Below, piece by piece: positions 41,437 to 49,570 of a stretch of DNA of 64,000 nt. Made by a program: the position numbers and the translations under genes. The stretch spans positions 83,723 to 147,722 of the forward strand of contig NZ_BAABJQ010000024.1 of the NCBI RefSeq assembly GCF_039543385.1. Direction: 5' to 3'. How positions within the stretch are numbered: the stretch's first letter is position 1; each line of letters opens with the position of its first letter. A model generated the notes under the pieces. The model saw only the letters and a program-made list of their open reading frames with translations. It was not told the DNA's origin and did no database searches. The DNA is from Rugosimonospora acidiphila. GTDB taxonomy: Bacteria > Actinomycetota > Actinomycetes > Mycobacteriales > Micromonosporaceae.

Positions 41437-41706
41437 GGATAACCCTTCGAAACGCCGGTGGGCGCTTGCGCGGTTACCGTCGCCCGATCGGGATCGAGCG
41501 TCGCCGAGGCGCGCGGTGGAAGCGCCCGTCGTCACTGACGAGAATCGGTCCCACCTCCTCGAAATGGCAGCTGCTCGGTAGCCAAACGCTACCCCACGCC
41601 CGCCGCCCGACGCCCGCCGCCCGCGTCGGGCCGACCCGGATCCGTTCGCCCGGGCCGTTGCCGCCGGGCCGCCCGGCATTTCCCCATCGGTCATTATGGA
41701 TGTATC
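41437..41706. other. Divergent intergenic region with a possible tiny ORF
   Basis: On the minus strand a 26-codon frame from GTG 41554 to TAA 41474 would give VGPILVSDDGRFHRAPRRRS followed by IPIGRR, with GAGGAGG touching its start; an ATT three codons in would give better spacing. GGTAGC and GCTACC form a small dyad at 41577-41593. This may be a leader peptide or a missed small gene before the PrmC-like gene; evidence is weak. Confidence 0.3.
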
Positions 41707-42453
41707 GTGATCCACGCGGTTACGCTTCCGCGAGGGGTGAAGACGGTGCGGGTGATCGGCGTCGGGTTCGCGCGGACGGGTACCACGTCGCTCAAGTCGG
41801 CGCTGGAGACACTGGGCATGGGGCCGTGCTACCACATGTCGGAGGTCATCGCCGACGGCGCCCGGGTGCGGCAGTGGCTCGCCCTCGCACAGGGCGCGCC
41901 GCCGCGGTGGGATCAGATCTTCGACGGGTACGGCAGCGCCGTGGACTGGCCGGTCGCCGCGTACTGGCGCGCGCTGTCCGAGGCGTACCCGCAGGCCAGG
42001 CTCGTGCTCACCGTTCGGGACCCCGAACGGTGGTACGACAGCGTCCGCCAAACGATCTTCAAGCAGATCATCGAGCCACCCCGCGGCCCGGCCGCGCTGG
42101 CGTTCCGGCTGGCCAGGGCGGCCAGCCCGGATCTGCGCGCCTTCTTCGCCATGGTCCAGGCCACCATGCTGCAACCGATCTTCAGCGGCCGGATCGCCGA
42201 CCGCGAGCACGCGATCGCCGTGTTCGAGCGGCACATCGCCGAGGTGCGGGCGGCCATTCCCGAGAATCGGCTGCTGATCTACCGGGTCTCGGAGGGCTGG
42301 GGACCGCTGTGCGGGTTCCTCGACGTCCCGGTGCCCGAGCGTCCCTTCCCGCACGACAACGACGCCGGGTCCTTCAACCGCGATCACGCGCGCAACCTGG
42401 CCCGGCTCACCCCGCTGCGTCCGCTTGTCCCGCAGCACGCGCCGGGAAGGTGA
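41707..42453 (+). CDS. Sulfotransferase-family protein
   Basis: A 248-residue protein with the 5'-phosphosulfate-binding P-loop-like segment VIGVGFARTGTTSLKSALET and a 3'-phosphate-binding region around LVLTVRDPERWYDSV. This matches the NAD-dependent-epimerase-adjacent, fungal-like sulfotransferase family seen in many actinomycetes; donors and acceptors are unassigned. GTG at 41707 is used; a GTG about ten codons later (VKTVRVIG) is an alternative. Convergent with the PPOX gene. Confidence 0.85.
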   Translation: MIHAVTLPRGVKTVRVIGVGFARTGTTSLKSALETLGMGPCYHMSEVIADGARVRQWLALAQGAPPRWDQIFDGYGSAVDWPVAAYWRALSEAYPQARLVLTVRDPERWYDSVRQTIFKQIIEPPRGPAALAFRLARAASPDLRAFFAMVQATMLQPIFSGRIADREHAIAVFERHIAEVRAAIPENRLLIYRVSEGWGPLCGFLDVPVPERPFPHDNDAGSFNRDHARNLARLTPLRPLVPQHAPGR

Positions 42454-42472
42454 CCCGCCCGCACCCGCTCGG

Positions 42473-42513
42473 CCGCCCGGCCGCCCGTCGGGCGTGGCTG
42501 AGCCGCCGGGCGG
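42473..42513. terminator. Candidate terminator between convergent genes
   Basis: CCGCCCGGC (42473-42481) and GCCGGGCGG (42505-42513) form a 9-bp stem with a 23-nt loop. The stem is short for its loop, so support is modest. Confidence 0.4.
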
Positions 42514-42535
42514 GCGGTCCACCCGTGCCCGAAAC

Positions 42536-42928
42536 CTACCTGGTCGTGCTGATCCGGTCGGCCTCGATCGTGATCTTCAGGCGCTTCTGGTCGCGGCCCC
42601 CGTACCAGGGGTAGGGCCCTCCCAGGTAGCGCTGGGCGAGCGCCTCGATGTGCTCCCGAGCCCCGTCCGCGGTCACATCGATGACCCGACCACGCACCCA
42701 GTAGTACCGGCTGGGGTTGTCCGGGTCGGACACGGTCAGCGCCACGCGCGGGTCCCGCTCGACGTTCTTGATCTTCTGAAAGCCCTCGACGCTGTTGACC
42801 ACGATGTGCTTGCCGTCGGTGTCCACCCAGGTCTGGGTGAGTTGCGGCGCGCCGTCGGCCATCAGGGTGGCGAAGTGGCATGGGCTCGGCCGGCGCAGCA
42901 GGTCGAGCAGGCCCTCGGGTAGGTCCAC
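42536..42928 (-). CDS. PPOX-class F420-dependent oxidoreductase (split-barrel)
   Basis: A 130-residue FMN/F420-binding split-barrel protein: PCHFATLMADGAPQLTQTWV, HIVVNSVEGFQKIKNVERDP, RVALTVSDPDNPSRYYWVRG and a C-terminal GGRDQKRLKITIEADRI. It probably reduces a small substrate with F420H2. GTG at 42928 is chosen since AGGAG lies 8 nt upstream; GTG at 42946 is the longer option. Confidence 0.9.
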   Translation of the reverse strand: MDLPEGLLDLLRRPSPCHFATLMADGAPQLTQTWVDTDGKHIVVNSVEGFQKIKNVERDPRVALTVSDPDNPSRYYWVRGRVIDVTADGAREHIEALAQRYLGGPYPWYGGRDQKRLKITIEADRISTTR

Positions 42929-43139
42929 GATGCGGTCTCCTGTCACCCGGGTCTCCCGTCCGCACGGGTCGCCCGGATCCGTTGTTGATCGTGCGCACCC
43001 ATGCTAGTGCGGTGCGGCGCGGGCCGCCCGCGCCCGGTACGCTCCCCGCCCGGCACCGCCAGTGCGCCGGAATGCCCGAATCATTTACGCTCATCGTCGC
43101 AGTCGGCTTCGGCGCGCGGCGACAACGGAGGGATCCACT

Positions 43140-43964
43140 GTGGTCAGCGACATCCCAGCACCGCCCGGCGTGGATCCCACCCGGCCCAGCATCGCCAGGG
43201 TGTACGACTACATGCTCGGCGGCAAGGACAACTTCGCCGTCGACCGGCAGGCCGGCGACGCGGCGGCGCGCATCACCCCCGATGGACCGCAGGCCGCCCG
43301 GGCCAACCGGGCGTTCCTGGGCCGGGTCGTGCGGCACCTGGCGGGCGAGGGCATCCGGCAGTTCCTGGACATCGGATCCGGCCTGCCCACCCAGGGCAAC
43401 GTGCACGAGATAGCCCACCAGATCGATCCGAACATCCACGTCGTGTACGTCGACATCGACCCGATGGTGCTGGCGCACGGGCGCGCGCTGCTCAGCGACA
43501 ACCGCACGACCACCGTCGTGAACGCCGACCTGCACCAGCCGACGGAGATCCTCGATCACCCCGGCGTGCGCGGCCTCATCGACTTCACCCGGCCGGTCGG
43601 GCTTCTGCTGATGGGCATCCTGCACCACTTCGGCGACGACGAGGACCCGGCCGGGGTCGCCGCGACGCTCTACGATGCACTGCCCTCCGGCAGCTACGTC
43701 GCCATCTCGCACTTCCACGACCCGGGTGAGGCCCACCCGGACGCCTCGCGGAAGGCGCTGGAGGTGGAGCGGATCTTCAACCAGACCCTGGGCACCGGAC
43801 GGTGGCGCACCCACGACGAGATCATGGCGTACCTGGCCGGCCTGGAGCTCATCGAGCCCGGCCTGGTACCGCTGCCGGAGTGGCGACCGGAGCCGGGTAC
43901 CAAACCCAGCACCCAGACCGACACGTACCACACGTTTGTCGGGGGCGTGGCCCGCAAGGCCTGA
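43140..43964 (+). CDS. SAM-dependent methyltransferase, PF04672 (SAV2177/DUF574-like) family
   Basis: A 274-residue protein with the family hallmark PSIARVYDYMLGGKDNFAVD, then RANRAFLGRVVRHLAGEGIR, motif I FLDIGSGLPTQGNVHEIA and VVYVDIDPMVLAHGRALL, and HHFGDDEDPAGVAATLYDAL. This family is abundant in actinomycetes and mostly of unknown substrate. GTG at 43140 has GGAGGG 7 nt upstream. A TACGCT -10-like box is at 43086-43091. Confidence 0.9.
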   Translation: MVSDIPAPPGVDPTRPSIARVYDYMLGGKDNFAVDRQAGDAAARITPDGPQAARANRAFLGRVVRHLAGEGIRQFLDIGSGLPTQGNVHEIAHQIDPNIHVVYVDIDPMVLAHGRALLSDNRTTTVVNADLHQPTEILDHPGVRGLIDFTRPVGLLLMGILHHFGDDEDPAGVAATLYDALPSGSYVAISHFHDPGEAHPDASRKALEVERIFNQTLGTGRWRTHDEIMAYLAGLELIEPGLVPLPEWRPEPGTKPSTQTDTYHTFVGGVARKA

Positions 43965-43984
43965 CCCCGGTGCCGGGGCTGGCC

Positions 43985-44001
43985 GGGGGGGGGGGGGGGG
44001 G
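43985..44001. repeat. Run of 17 G
   Basis: An uninterrupted G homopolymer of 17 between the convergent methyltransferase and kinase-like genes. It could form a G-quadruplex or be a phase-variable tract, but it is intergenic, and its length is a likely place for sequencing error. Confidence 0.7.
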
Positions 44002-44018
44002 ATCGATCGCGGGCCGCC

Positions 44019-45878
44019 TCAGCACGCCCGGTTGGTGGCGGAGGTGGCTCGCACGATGCGGTACTGGTGCGCGGCCGGCGACCGCAGTTGGTAGGTCAGA
44101 TCCCAGCGGGTACACGTCTCGCTCTCCCGCCCCTTGGGTCCGTACCCGGCCTGCTGGTGGCTGACGAACGTCACATGCGCCGCGACCCGTTGCGGCTGCC
44201 CCGAAACCGCGCCGATGCCGAGCAGCGTCACCGCCGAGTCGGTCGTCGTCCTGACTCCATCGGCGAAGTGCTGGCGCTGGCTGGCGGAGTTGGGGTCGAC
44301 GCTGCCGCTCGGGTCGTAGAGCCGCACGGCCGTGTCGAAGTGGCGGGAGTTGATGGCCGAGAAGTAGGTGTTCAGCATTCCCGCGACGTCGCGGGCCCGG
44401 GGGTCGGTCGCCACCGTGGCGAAGTTGACGACGCCGACCGTCGTCGCCGGCGGACTGGAAGCGGCCGGGCTGGAGGCGGCCGAGGACGGGGACGGACTCG
44501 ACGGCGGCGTGGGCGATGGCACGACCGACGGCGACGCGGGCGGGGGCGCCGACCCGACGAACCGTTGCCGCGAGCCGCCCCGCAGCACAGCGAACGCGAT
44601 CAGACCCGCCGCCAGCACGATCAGCACGACGACGGCGGACACCACCGCCCAGCGCGTCGACCCACGCCGCTCGCCGGCCGGCTCCCCCACCGTCGGCTCC
44701 CCGACCGTCGGCACCGCGCCGCCGGCCGCCGCGCCCAACTCCTGCGTGCGCTCCACTGAGGACGGTGCCGACCACGGTGCCAGCGGCTCCACCCGGGCGG
44801 CGGGCGCCGGCTGCGGCTGCCCCTCAGACGAGGGCTGCTCGGCCAGATTCCCCTCGGGCGCCAGACTCCCCTCGGGCGCCAGACTCCCCTCGGGCGAAGG
44901 CCCCTCGGGCAGAGGCCGCCCCTCCGGCGGCTCGGGCGGCGGCACCACCGGAGACGCCCCGGCGGCCGCGGTCATCGGCGGGAACTGCCCGGGCGGGGCC
45001 GCCGTGGCCAGCGCCACCGGCTGCGGGCTGGCCGCGACGGGCGGTCCGGCCGATGCGGCCCCGGCGGCCGGGACCACATCGGAGGGCGGGGCCACACCGG
45101 CAGGCCCGGCCACACTGGCAGGCCCGGCCACACCGACAGGCGGGGCCGCATCGGCCGGCCGGGGGGTCGCGGCAGGCCGGGTGGTCGGCGGCGGATCGAC
45201 CCGCCGCGCCGGATGGTCGGCGGGCGGCCGCCCTGACGGTGCCGTCGCGGCCCACAGCCCGGTGGCCAGCTCGGCCAGCGATGCCCGGTCGGTGCCCGGA
45301 TCGCGGCGCGGGTCGGCCGGCGGCACGATCGCCGCGCCCCGCCGCTGGAACCGGTCGCAGCCGACCAGGAAACAGCCCGGATGCAGGTGCGCCAGGGCCG
45401 GCGGACGGAGCAGCAGCCGCCGCGGCTCCAGCGGCCCGAGCGTCACGTCGCAGCGGTGCAGCGCGGCCAGCACCGCCTCGACCTCGGCAAGGCAGTCGTG
45501 CAGTGCGTCGGTGTCGAGAGCACCCGGCCGACCGGCCAGCACCTCCGACGCGGCCACCAGCCCGTGCGGCATTGGCCGCATCAGGAAGCCGGACACCTGG
45601 CCGCGGTGGGTCACCACGGCCACCGGCCAGGCCGCCCGCTCCAGCAGCCAGGGCTCCAGTTCGCCGTCGACCTCGTCGAACAGGCCGACCATGTTTTCCA
45701 GCGCGGCGACGTCGAGGCTTTCCCGCAACGCCGGATGATATTCCTTGTACACCGCCGGCCAGCGCTGGTTGATGAGCACCGACGGTACCGCGAATCCGCG
45801 TCCCCGCGTCCCTGAGCCCAGTTCCTGCAGCGCGCCGAGCTGACTCACGTCGACGTAATGGATCTGCCTTGACGCCAT
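44019..45878 (-). CDS. Kinase-like N-terminal domain protein with one transmembrane helix and extracytoplasmic tail
   Basis: A 619-residue protein. Residues about 20-190 resemble the N-lobe and part of the C-lobe of bacterial kinase-like proteins (INQRWPAVYKEYHP with the candidate ATP-lysine, LERAAWPVAVVTHRGQVSGF, FLMRPMPHGL) but no complete HRD/DFG catalytic set is visible, so it may be a pseudokinase. A long Pro/Ala-rich linker (about 220-430) contains short tandem repeats. One hydrophobic helix (WAVVSAVVVLIVLAAGLIAF) follows, then a Ser/Pro stalk and a 120-residue NTF2-like outer domain ending with Cys. ATG at 45878 has GGGAG 8 nt upstream. Divergent from the M48 peptidase operon. Confidence 0.75.
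   Translation of the reverse strand: MASRQIHYVDVSQLGALQELGSGTRGRGFAVPSVLINQRWPAVYKEYHPALRESLDVAALENMVGLFDEVDGELEPWLLERAAWPVAVVTHRGQVSGFLMRPMPHGLVAASEVLAGRPGALDTDALHDCLAEVEAVLAALHRCDVTLGPLEPRRLLLRPPALAHLHPGCFLVGCDRFQRRGAAIVPPADPRRDPGTDRASLAELATGLWAATAPSGRPPADHPARRVDPPPTTRPAATPRPADAAPPVGVAGPASVAGPAGVAPPSDVVPAAGAASAGPPVAASPQPVALATAAPPGQFPPMTAAAGASPVVPPPEPPEGRPLPEGPSPEGSLAPEGSLAPEGNLAEQPSSEGQPQPAPAARVEPLAPWSAPSSVERTQELGAAAGGAVPTVGEPTVGEPAGERRGSTRWAVVSAVVVLIVLAAGLIAFAVLRGGSRQRFVGSAPPPASPSVVPSPTPPSSPSPSSAASSPAASSPPATTVGVVNFATVATDPRARDVAGMLNTYFSAINSRHFDTAVRLYDPSGSVDPNSASQRQHFADGVRTTTDSAVTLLGIGAVSGQPQRVAAHVTFVSHQQAGYGPKGRESETCTRWDLTYQLRSPAAHQYRIVRATSATNRAC
44844..44897. repeat. 18-bp unit repeated three times in frame
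   Basis: Units at 44844, 44862 and 44880 (CAGACTCCCCTCGGGCGC, with one or two differences) encode LAPEGS-type repeats in the linker of the kinase-like protein. Another 18-bp pattern (GGCAGGCCCGGCCACA) occurs near 45101-45135 in the same linker. Confidence 0.75.
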
Positions 45879-46232
45879 TTCCGAGACTCCCACCGATGGG
45901 GCGGCGCGCCGCGCTCCCAAGACGCACGCCTCACACTGAAGCAGGTGACGCCGTTCGGCGGAAGGGTTTTTCCGCCGCACGCATGGAAATGGCCGACGGC
46001 CCCGACTGATCACAATGATCGTCGGCGCCAATGTCTATATCGATTGATTCACGACGGAAAATGGTATGGCACCGGCCAGCCGTTCATCTGATCCGGCGGC
46101 GAATTCCCGAGGGGATACTCGACTCGGATATCGGCCGCGAAGCAGCCCACCGACACCCCGGCGTCGATCTGGCGCGGACGCGCCGGCCCGAAACGTGCGC
46201 TTCTATTCCACGAGCAGAGGTGAGGAGCCGCG
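45879..46232. other. Divergent control region before the M48 operon
   Basis: No gene is supported. It contains a perfect 8-bp hairpin (CGGCGGAA at 45956-45963, TTCCGCCG at 45970-45977) close to the kinase-like gene, and an A+T-rich patch (about 46025-46070, including TCTATATCGATTGATTC) likely to hold a promoter. No confident -35/-10 pair could be assigned. Confidence 0.45.
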
Positions 46233-47444
46233 ATGACCGTGTCCGGCCAACCGGCCAGTCCCATCGCCGGGCCGCCCGGCGTGGCGGTTCCCGCACCGGC
46301 CCACCGGCCGGCACCCGCCGCCCGGCCCCGGTGGCGACCCTTCTCGCAGCGGCCTGCCGGCTACCGCACGGCGGGGTGGTGGCTGGTCGCCGGGATCACG
46401 CGGGACTGGCGCGGCACCGTCGCCGCCTTGATCGCCGCCTGGTTCAACCTTCCGCTGGCCATCCTGCTGGGCGCGACGGTGGCGGTCGTCGCCGGGCTCG
46501 CCGGCGCCGTGGGCGGTGCGGTCGTCGCCTCGGAGTACCTGCAGCGGATACCCGTCTTCGGGGAGGTGCTCTCGCACCTCGCGGTGCGCAGCGGCGGCGG
46601 CATCGGCGCGCTGGCCGGCCTCTTCGTCGGCGCGCTGGGCGGCGGCGTGGGCGGCCTGGTGCTGCCGTGGCTGTTCGACTACCTCGACGACCCGTTCGTG
46701 ACCGGGGTCCTGCTGCTGCTCAACGTGGTGTTCGGCATCGTGATCGGCCTGCTGTACACGCTCTACGGCATCGCGTTCGAGCCATGGCGCCTCAAGCTGT
46801 CGGGTGCCCGGGTGATGAGCCGCCGGGAGGCGAGGCTCCTGCTGCCGATCCTGCACGAGTGCGCGCAGCGGCTGGGCCTGCCCAACGTGCCGAGGCTGCT
46901 GATCGACGACAGCCAGGACGTCAACGCGCTCGCCTACACCAGGCACATCGTCCTGCGGCAGGGGCTGCTGACCGTGTTCGAGTACGACCGGGAGGCCATC
47001 GCCGGCGTGCTCAGCCACGAGCTGACCCACTGGCACAACGCCGACGGTGTCGCCCGCCTGCTCGTGCGGGGCGTGGCGCTGCCGCTGTACCTGGCCTACG
47101 CGGGAGCCACCTGGCTGCTGCGCGTGTTCGAGAACCCCATCATCCGGTTCGCCGCGCTGACGGTCGGCTGGCCGGTGCTGCTGGCGGTGCGCTACTTCGT
47201 GGTACCGATGCAGATGGCTTCCTCCCGGGCCGCCGAGTACCGGGCCGACCAGGGCGCGGTCCGGGCCGGCCACCTGACCGGCATCCGCTACGTGCTGGAG
47301 GAGCGCAAGGGCACCTTCGACGGCAGCCGCAACGGCTGGGACGAGGCGATCTGCGCCTCCCATCCGCCCCTGGAGCACCGGCTCGAACGGCTGGAAGCGC
47401 GCGGGGTGGACTATCCACTGGCGCCCGGGGAGGTGGAGGCCTGA
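46233..47444 (+). CDS. M48-family zinc metalloprotease (HtpX-like), membrane
   Basis: A 403-residue membrane protease. A Pro-rich cytoplasmic N-terminus is followed by several Gly/Ala-rich hydrophobic helices (about 60-185), the catalytic HELTHWHNAD motif near residue 269, further helices, and the third zinc ligand in SRAAEYRADQGAV. The end SHPPLEHRLERLE is typical of HtpX. Such proteases degrade damaged membrane proteins. ATG at 46233 has GAGGTGAGGAG 6 nt upstream. Its stop overlaps the start of the next gene (TGATG). Confidence 0.9.
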   Translation: MTVSGQPASPIAGPPGVAVPAPAHRPAPAARPRWRPFSQRPAGYRTAGWWLVAGITRDWRGTVAALIAAWFNLPLAILLGATVAVVAGLAGAVGGAVVASEYLQRIPVFGEVLSHLAVRSGGGIGALAGLFVGALGGGVGGLVLPWLFDYLDDPFVTGVLLLLNVVFGIVIGLLYTLYGIAFEPWRLKLSGARVMSRREARLLLPILHECAQRLGLPNVPRLLIDDSQDVNALAYTRHIVLRQGLLTVFEYDREAIAGVLSHELTHWHNADGVARLLVRGVALPLYLAYAGATWLLRVFENPIIRFAALTVGWPVLLAVRYFVVPMQMASSRAAEYRADQGAVRAGHLTGIRYVLEERKGTFDGSRNGWDEAICASHPPLEHRLERLEARGVDYPLAPGEVEA

Positions 47445-48547
47445 TGCGCATCGACGTCGCCACCACCTGTGTCGCCTGCGGCGCCGAGATCTCCGGCGGC
47501 GCCCCGTACTGCCCCTCCTGCGGCACCGGTCAGCCCGATCAGCCGGCGGTCTCGCAGGACCCGGTACCGTTGGTCGATTCCCGGGTGACCCCGCCGCTGC
47601 TGCCGACCCAGCCCTCCACCGGCAACCTGATCCTGGTGACCGCCATCATCGTGCTGGTCATCGTCGCTACCGTCCCGGTACTCGTGATCCGCTCCGTGTT
47701 CTTCGGGCCGGACGACGCGGTACGCGGCTACTTCAACGCTCTCGCCGCGCGCAACGCCGACGCCGCGTGGGCGCAGCTCGATCCCGGCGGCCTCAAGCGG
47801 GCCAGCGACCCGATGCTCTCCGACCGGGCGGTGACCGACACCGGCTACCACCCGCCGACCGGGTTCAAACTCGTGAAGCTGAAGGTCGACGGCGCCGACG
47901 CGACCGCCTCGGTGCGCTACACCGTCGACGGGCAGCGGCAGACCGAACAGGTCACGCTGCACCGCGGCCGGGCCACGAACCTGTTCCAGCGATGGCACGT
48001 GAAAGACGGGCTGCTCCCGCTGGCCGTACAGGTGCCGGCGGGCGCCTCGTACCAGCTGGGCGGCTCCACGATGACCGGCGCGGACTCGGCGGGTCAGTTC
48101 GCCGCGTTCCCCGGCGCCTACCGGCTGACACTGGCCCACGATCCGCTGCTGGACGCATCGCCCGTGACGGTCGTGGCGGGCCAGGCCCAGGGCGGCACCC
48201 TCGTGCCGCGCGTGCAGAGCGCCGCACAGGACACGATCGGCAAGCAGGTCAAGGCATACGTCGACAAGTGCGCGACCAGCACCGCCCTGACGCCGCAGGG
48301 ATGCCCGTTCTACGCGTCGAGCTACTACGCGGAACCGGTGCACTGGCAGGTGTTGAGCTACCCGACGCTGCGGGAGACCATCAACGAGAACGGGCAGGTC
48401 ACGGTCGACTCGCAGGCGCCGGGCAGCGTGTCCATCACCGGGGGGCCGGACTCGTTCGCCCCACCCGAGACCTTCTCCTTCTCCGTGTCCGGTACCGCGG
48501 CGGTGTCGGGCGACTCCGTCGTGTTCACGCCACCGCAGCAGCAGTGA
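47444..48547 (+). CDS. Zinc-ribbon, single-pass membrane protein
   Basis: A 367-residue protein: N-terminal zinc ribbon CVACGAEISGGAPYCPSC (residues about 9-26), a linker, one membrane helix (LILVTAIIVLVIVATVPVLV, about 63-82) and a large outer domain starting with an NTF2-like segment (DDAVRGYFNALAARNADAAW) then a beta-rich TcaA-like region. It is encoded in overlap with the M48 protease and followed in overlap by another membrane protein, so these three are made together. It may sense envelope state; function unproven. Confidence 0.82.
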   Translation: MRIDVATTCVACGAEISGGAPYCPSCGTGQPDQPAVSQDPVPLVDSRVTPPLLPTQPSTGNLILVTAIIVLVIVATVPVLVIRSVFFGPDDAVRGYFNALAARNADAAWAQLDPGGLKRASDPMLSDRAVTDTGYHPPTGFKLVKLKVDGADATASVRYTVDGQRQTEQVTLHRGRATNLFQRWHVKDGLLPLAVQVPAGASYQLGGSTMTGADSAGQFAAFPGAYRLTLAHDPLLDASPVTVVAGQAQGGTLVPRVQSAAQDTIGKQVKAYVDKCATSTALTPQGCPFYASSYYAEPVHWQVLSYPTLRETINENGQVTVDSQAPGSVSITGGPDSFAPPETFSFSVSGTAAVSGDSVVFTPPQQQ

Positions 48548-49173
48548 CGCCGCGAACCCCGCCGCGCCCACCGGGGGCTCCCGAGCCGTACGGCGCGTTC
48601 GCCACCGTCGACTCGTTCGGCGGTGGCGCGGCGCCGCTGCTCGCCGGCTTCGCGGTGACCCTGCTCGCGCTGATCATCCAGATCTCCGCCGCGCTGCGCT
48701 GGCCCGACCTCGCCCTGGTGCTGTTCGGGCTGGCCGCCACGATGTTCCTGCACGTGGTGCAGCTGACCGCACGGGCCAAGGGATACGCGGTGACCCCCGC
48801 GCAGGTCCGGGAATGGTATGACGACTATGCCGATCCGGACCGGCAGCGCGCGGTCGCCTGGGAGCTGACGCACCATCGGGAATGCTGGCTGTTCCTGGTG
48901 GGCCGCGCGCGCGTGTTCTACGACTGCGCGATGCTGGCGCTGCTGGTCGGCGTCGCCGTGCTCCTGGTACCGAGGCACACCCGCGAACTCACTCCGCTGC
49001 GCTGGGCCGCGATCGCGGTGGCGGGCCTCGCGGTGCTGGCCGAGATCCTGGAGATGGTCGACCAGGTACTCAAGGGACGCGGGTCCCGGCGGGGCCCGCT
49101 GGCATCGCTGGCCCGCATCACCGGTTGGCTGGCGCCGTCGGATCCCCCGGTGCCGCGCCGACCGTTCCGGTGA
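48544..49173 (+). CDS. Four-helix membrane protein of unknown function
   Basis: A 209-residue protein with four hydrophobic segments (LLAGFAVTLLALIIQISAAL, LALVLFGLAATMFLHVVQLT, MLALLVGVAVLLV, WAAIAVAGLAVLAEILEMVD) and a charged middle loop (VREWYDDYADPDRQRAVAWE). GTG at 48544 overlaps the stop of the zinc-ribbon gene (GTGA), the third member of a coupled operon with the M48 protease. I recognise no named family. Confidence 0.8.
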   Translation: MTPRTPPRPPGAPEPYGAFATVDSFGGGAAPLLAGFAVTLLALIIQISAALRWPDLALVLFGLAATMFLHVVQLTARAKGYAVTPAQVREWYDDYADPDRQRAVAWELTHHRECWLFLVGRARVFYDCAMLALLVGVAVLLVPRHTRELTPLRWAAIAVAGLAVLAEILEMVDQVLKGRGSRRGPLASLARITGWLAPSDPPVPRRPFR

Positions 49174-49188
49174 CTCGCGGGCGAGGCC

Positions 49189-49356
49189 TCACTCCTTCCC
49201 GCGGCGCCGCCGGTTGTCCTGGACCCGCGCCTTGACCGAACCGGTGTAGACGCACGTCTTGAGGTGCGCGGCGCCGACCGGGATGTCGCACGTGGGGCAG
49301 CGGTCGTTCTTGCGGGACGCAGGGAATGCCGGGGTCGAGGAATCGTTCCAGCTCAC
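49189..49356 (-). CDS. Small Cys-rich (zinc-ribbon-like) protein
   Basis: A 55-residue protein with CPTC and a downstream HLKTC in its centre (KNDRCPTCDIPVGAAHLKTC) and a very basic end (NRRRRGKE), suggesting a small zinc-binding, possibly nucleic-acid-binding protein. GTG at 49356 has GGGGAG 6 nt upstream; a longer frame reaches 49443 without a better site. It is the last gene on the strand of the small-gene cassette at 49.2-51.0 kb. Confidence 0.6.
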   Translation of the reverse strand: MSWNDSSTPAFPASRKNDRCPTCDIPVGAAHLKTCVYTGSVKARVQDNRRRRGKE

Positions 49357-49411
49357 GTCGGGCTCCCCGGGGCGGGTGACGGCTCGTTGCCGGCAGCATA
49401 GAACGCGGTCG

Positions 49412-49570
49412 CTACCAGGCGACCCGGCGCACCCGAGGCACATCCTCGCCGCGCCGGTCGCCGGGGAGTTCGTCGGGCCCGCCCGAGATCGGCCACAACC
49501 ATCTCAGGACGGCCGCGGCGACGCCAGCGACCGCGCTGATGGCGATGATTCAGGCCGGGTCGAGCCTCAC
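49412..49570 (-). pseudogene. Holin-like small membrane ORF with an in-frame TGA at codon 7
   Basis: GTG at 49570 overlaps the stop of the DUF1906 gene (GTGA). The frame reads VRLDPA, then TGA (49552-49550), then IIAISAVAGVAAAVLRWLWP and a polar, charged tail ending at TAG 49412, 52 codons in all. One hydrophobic helix plus a charged tail is holin-like. TGA stands where TGG (Trp) would give a continuous protein, and no other start codon precedes the helix. It could be a nonsense mutation, a sequencing error, or chance. Confidence 0.5.
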
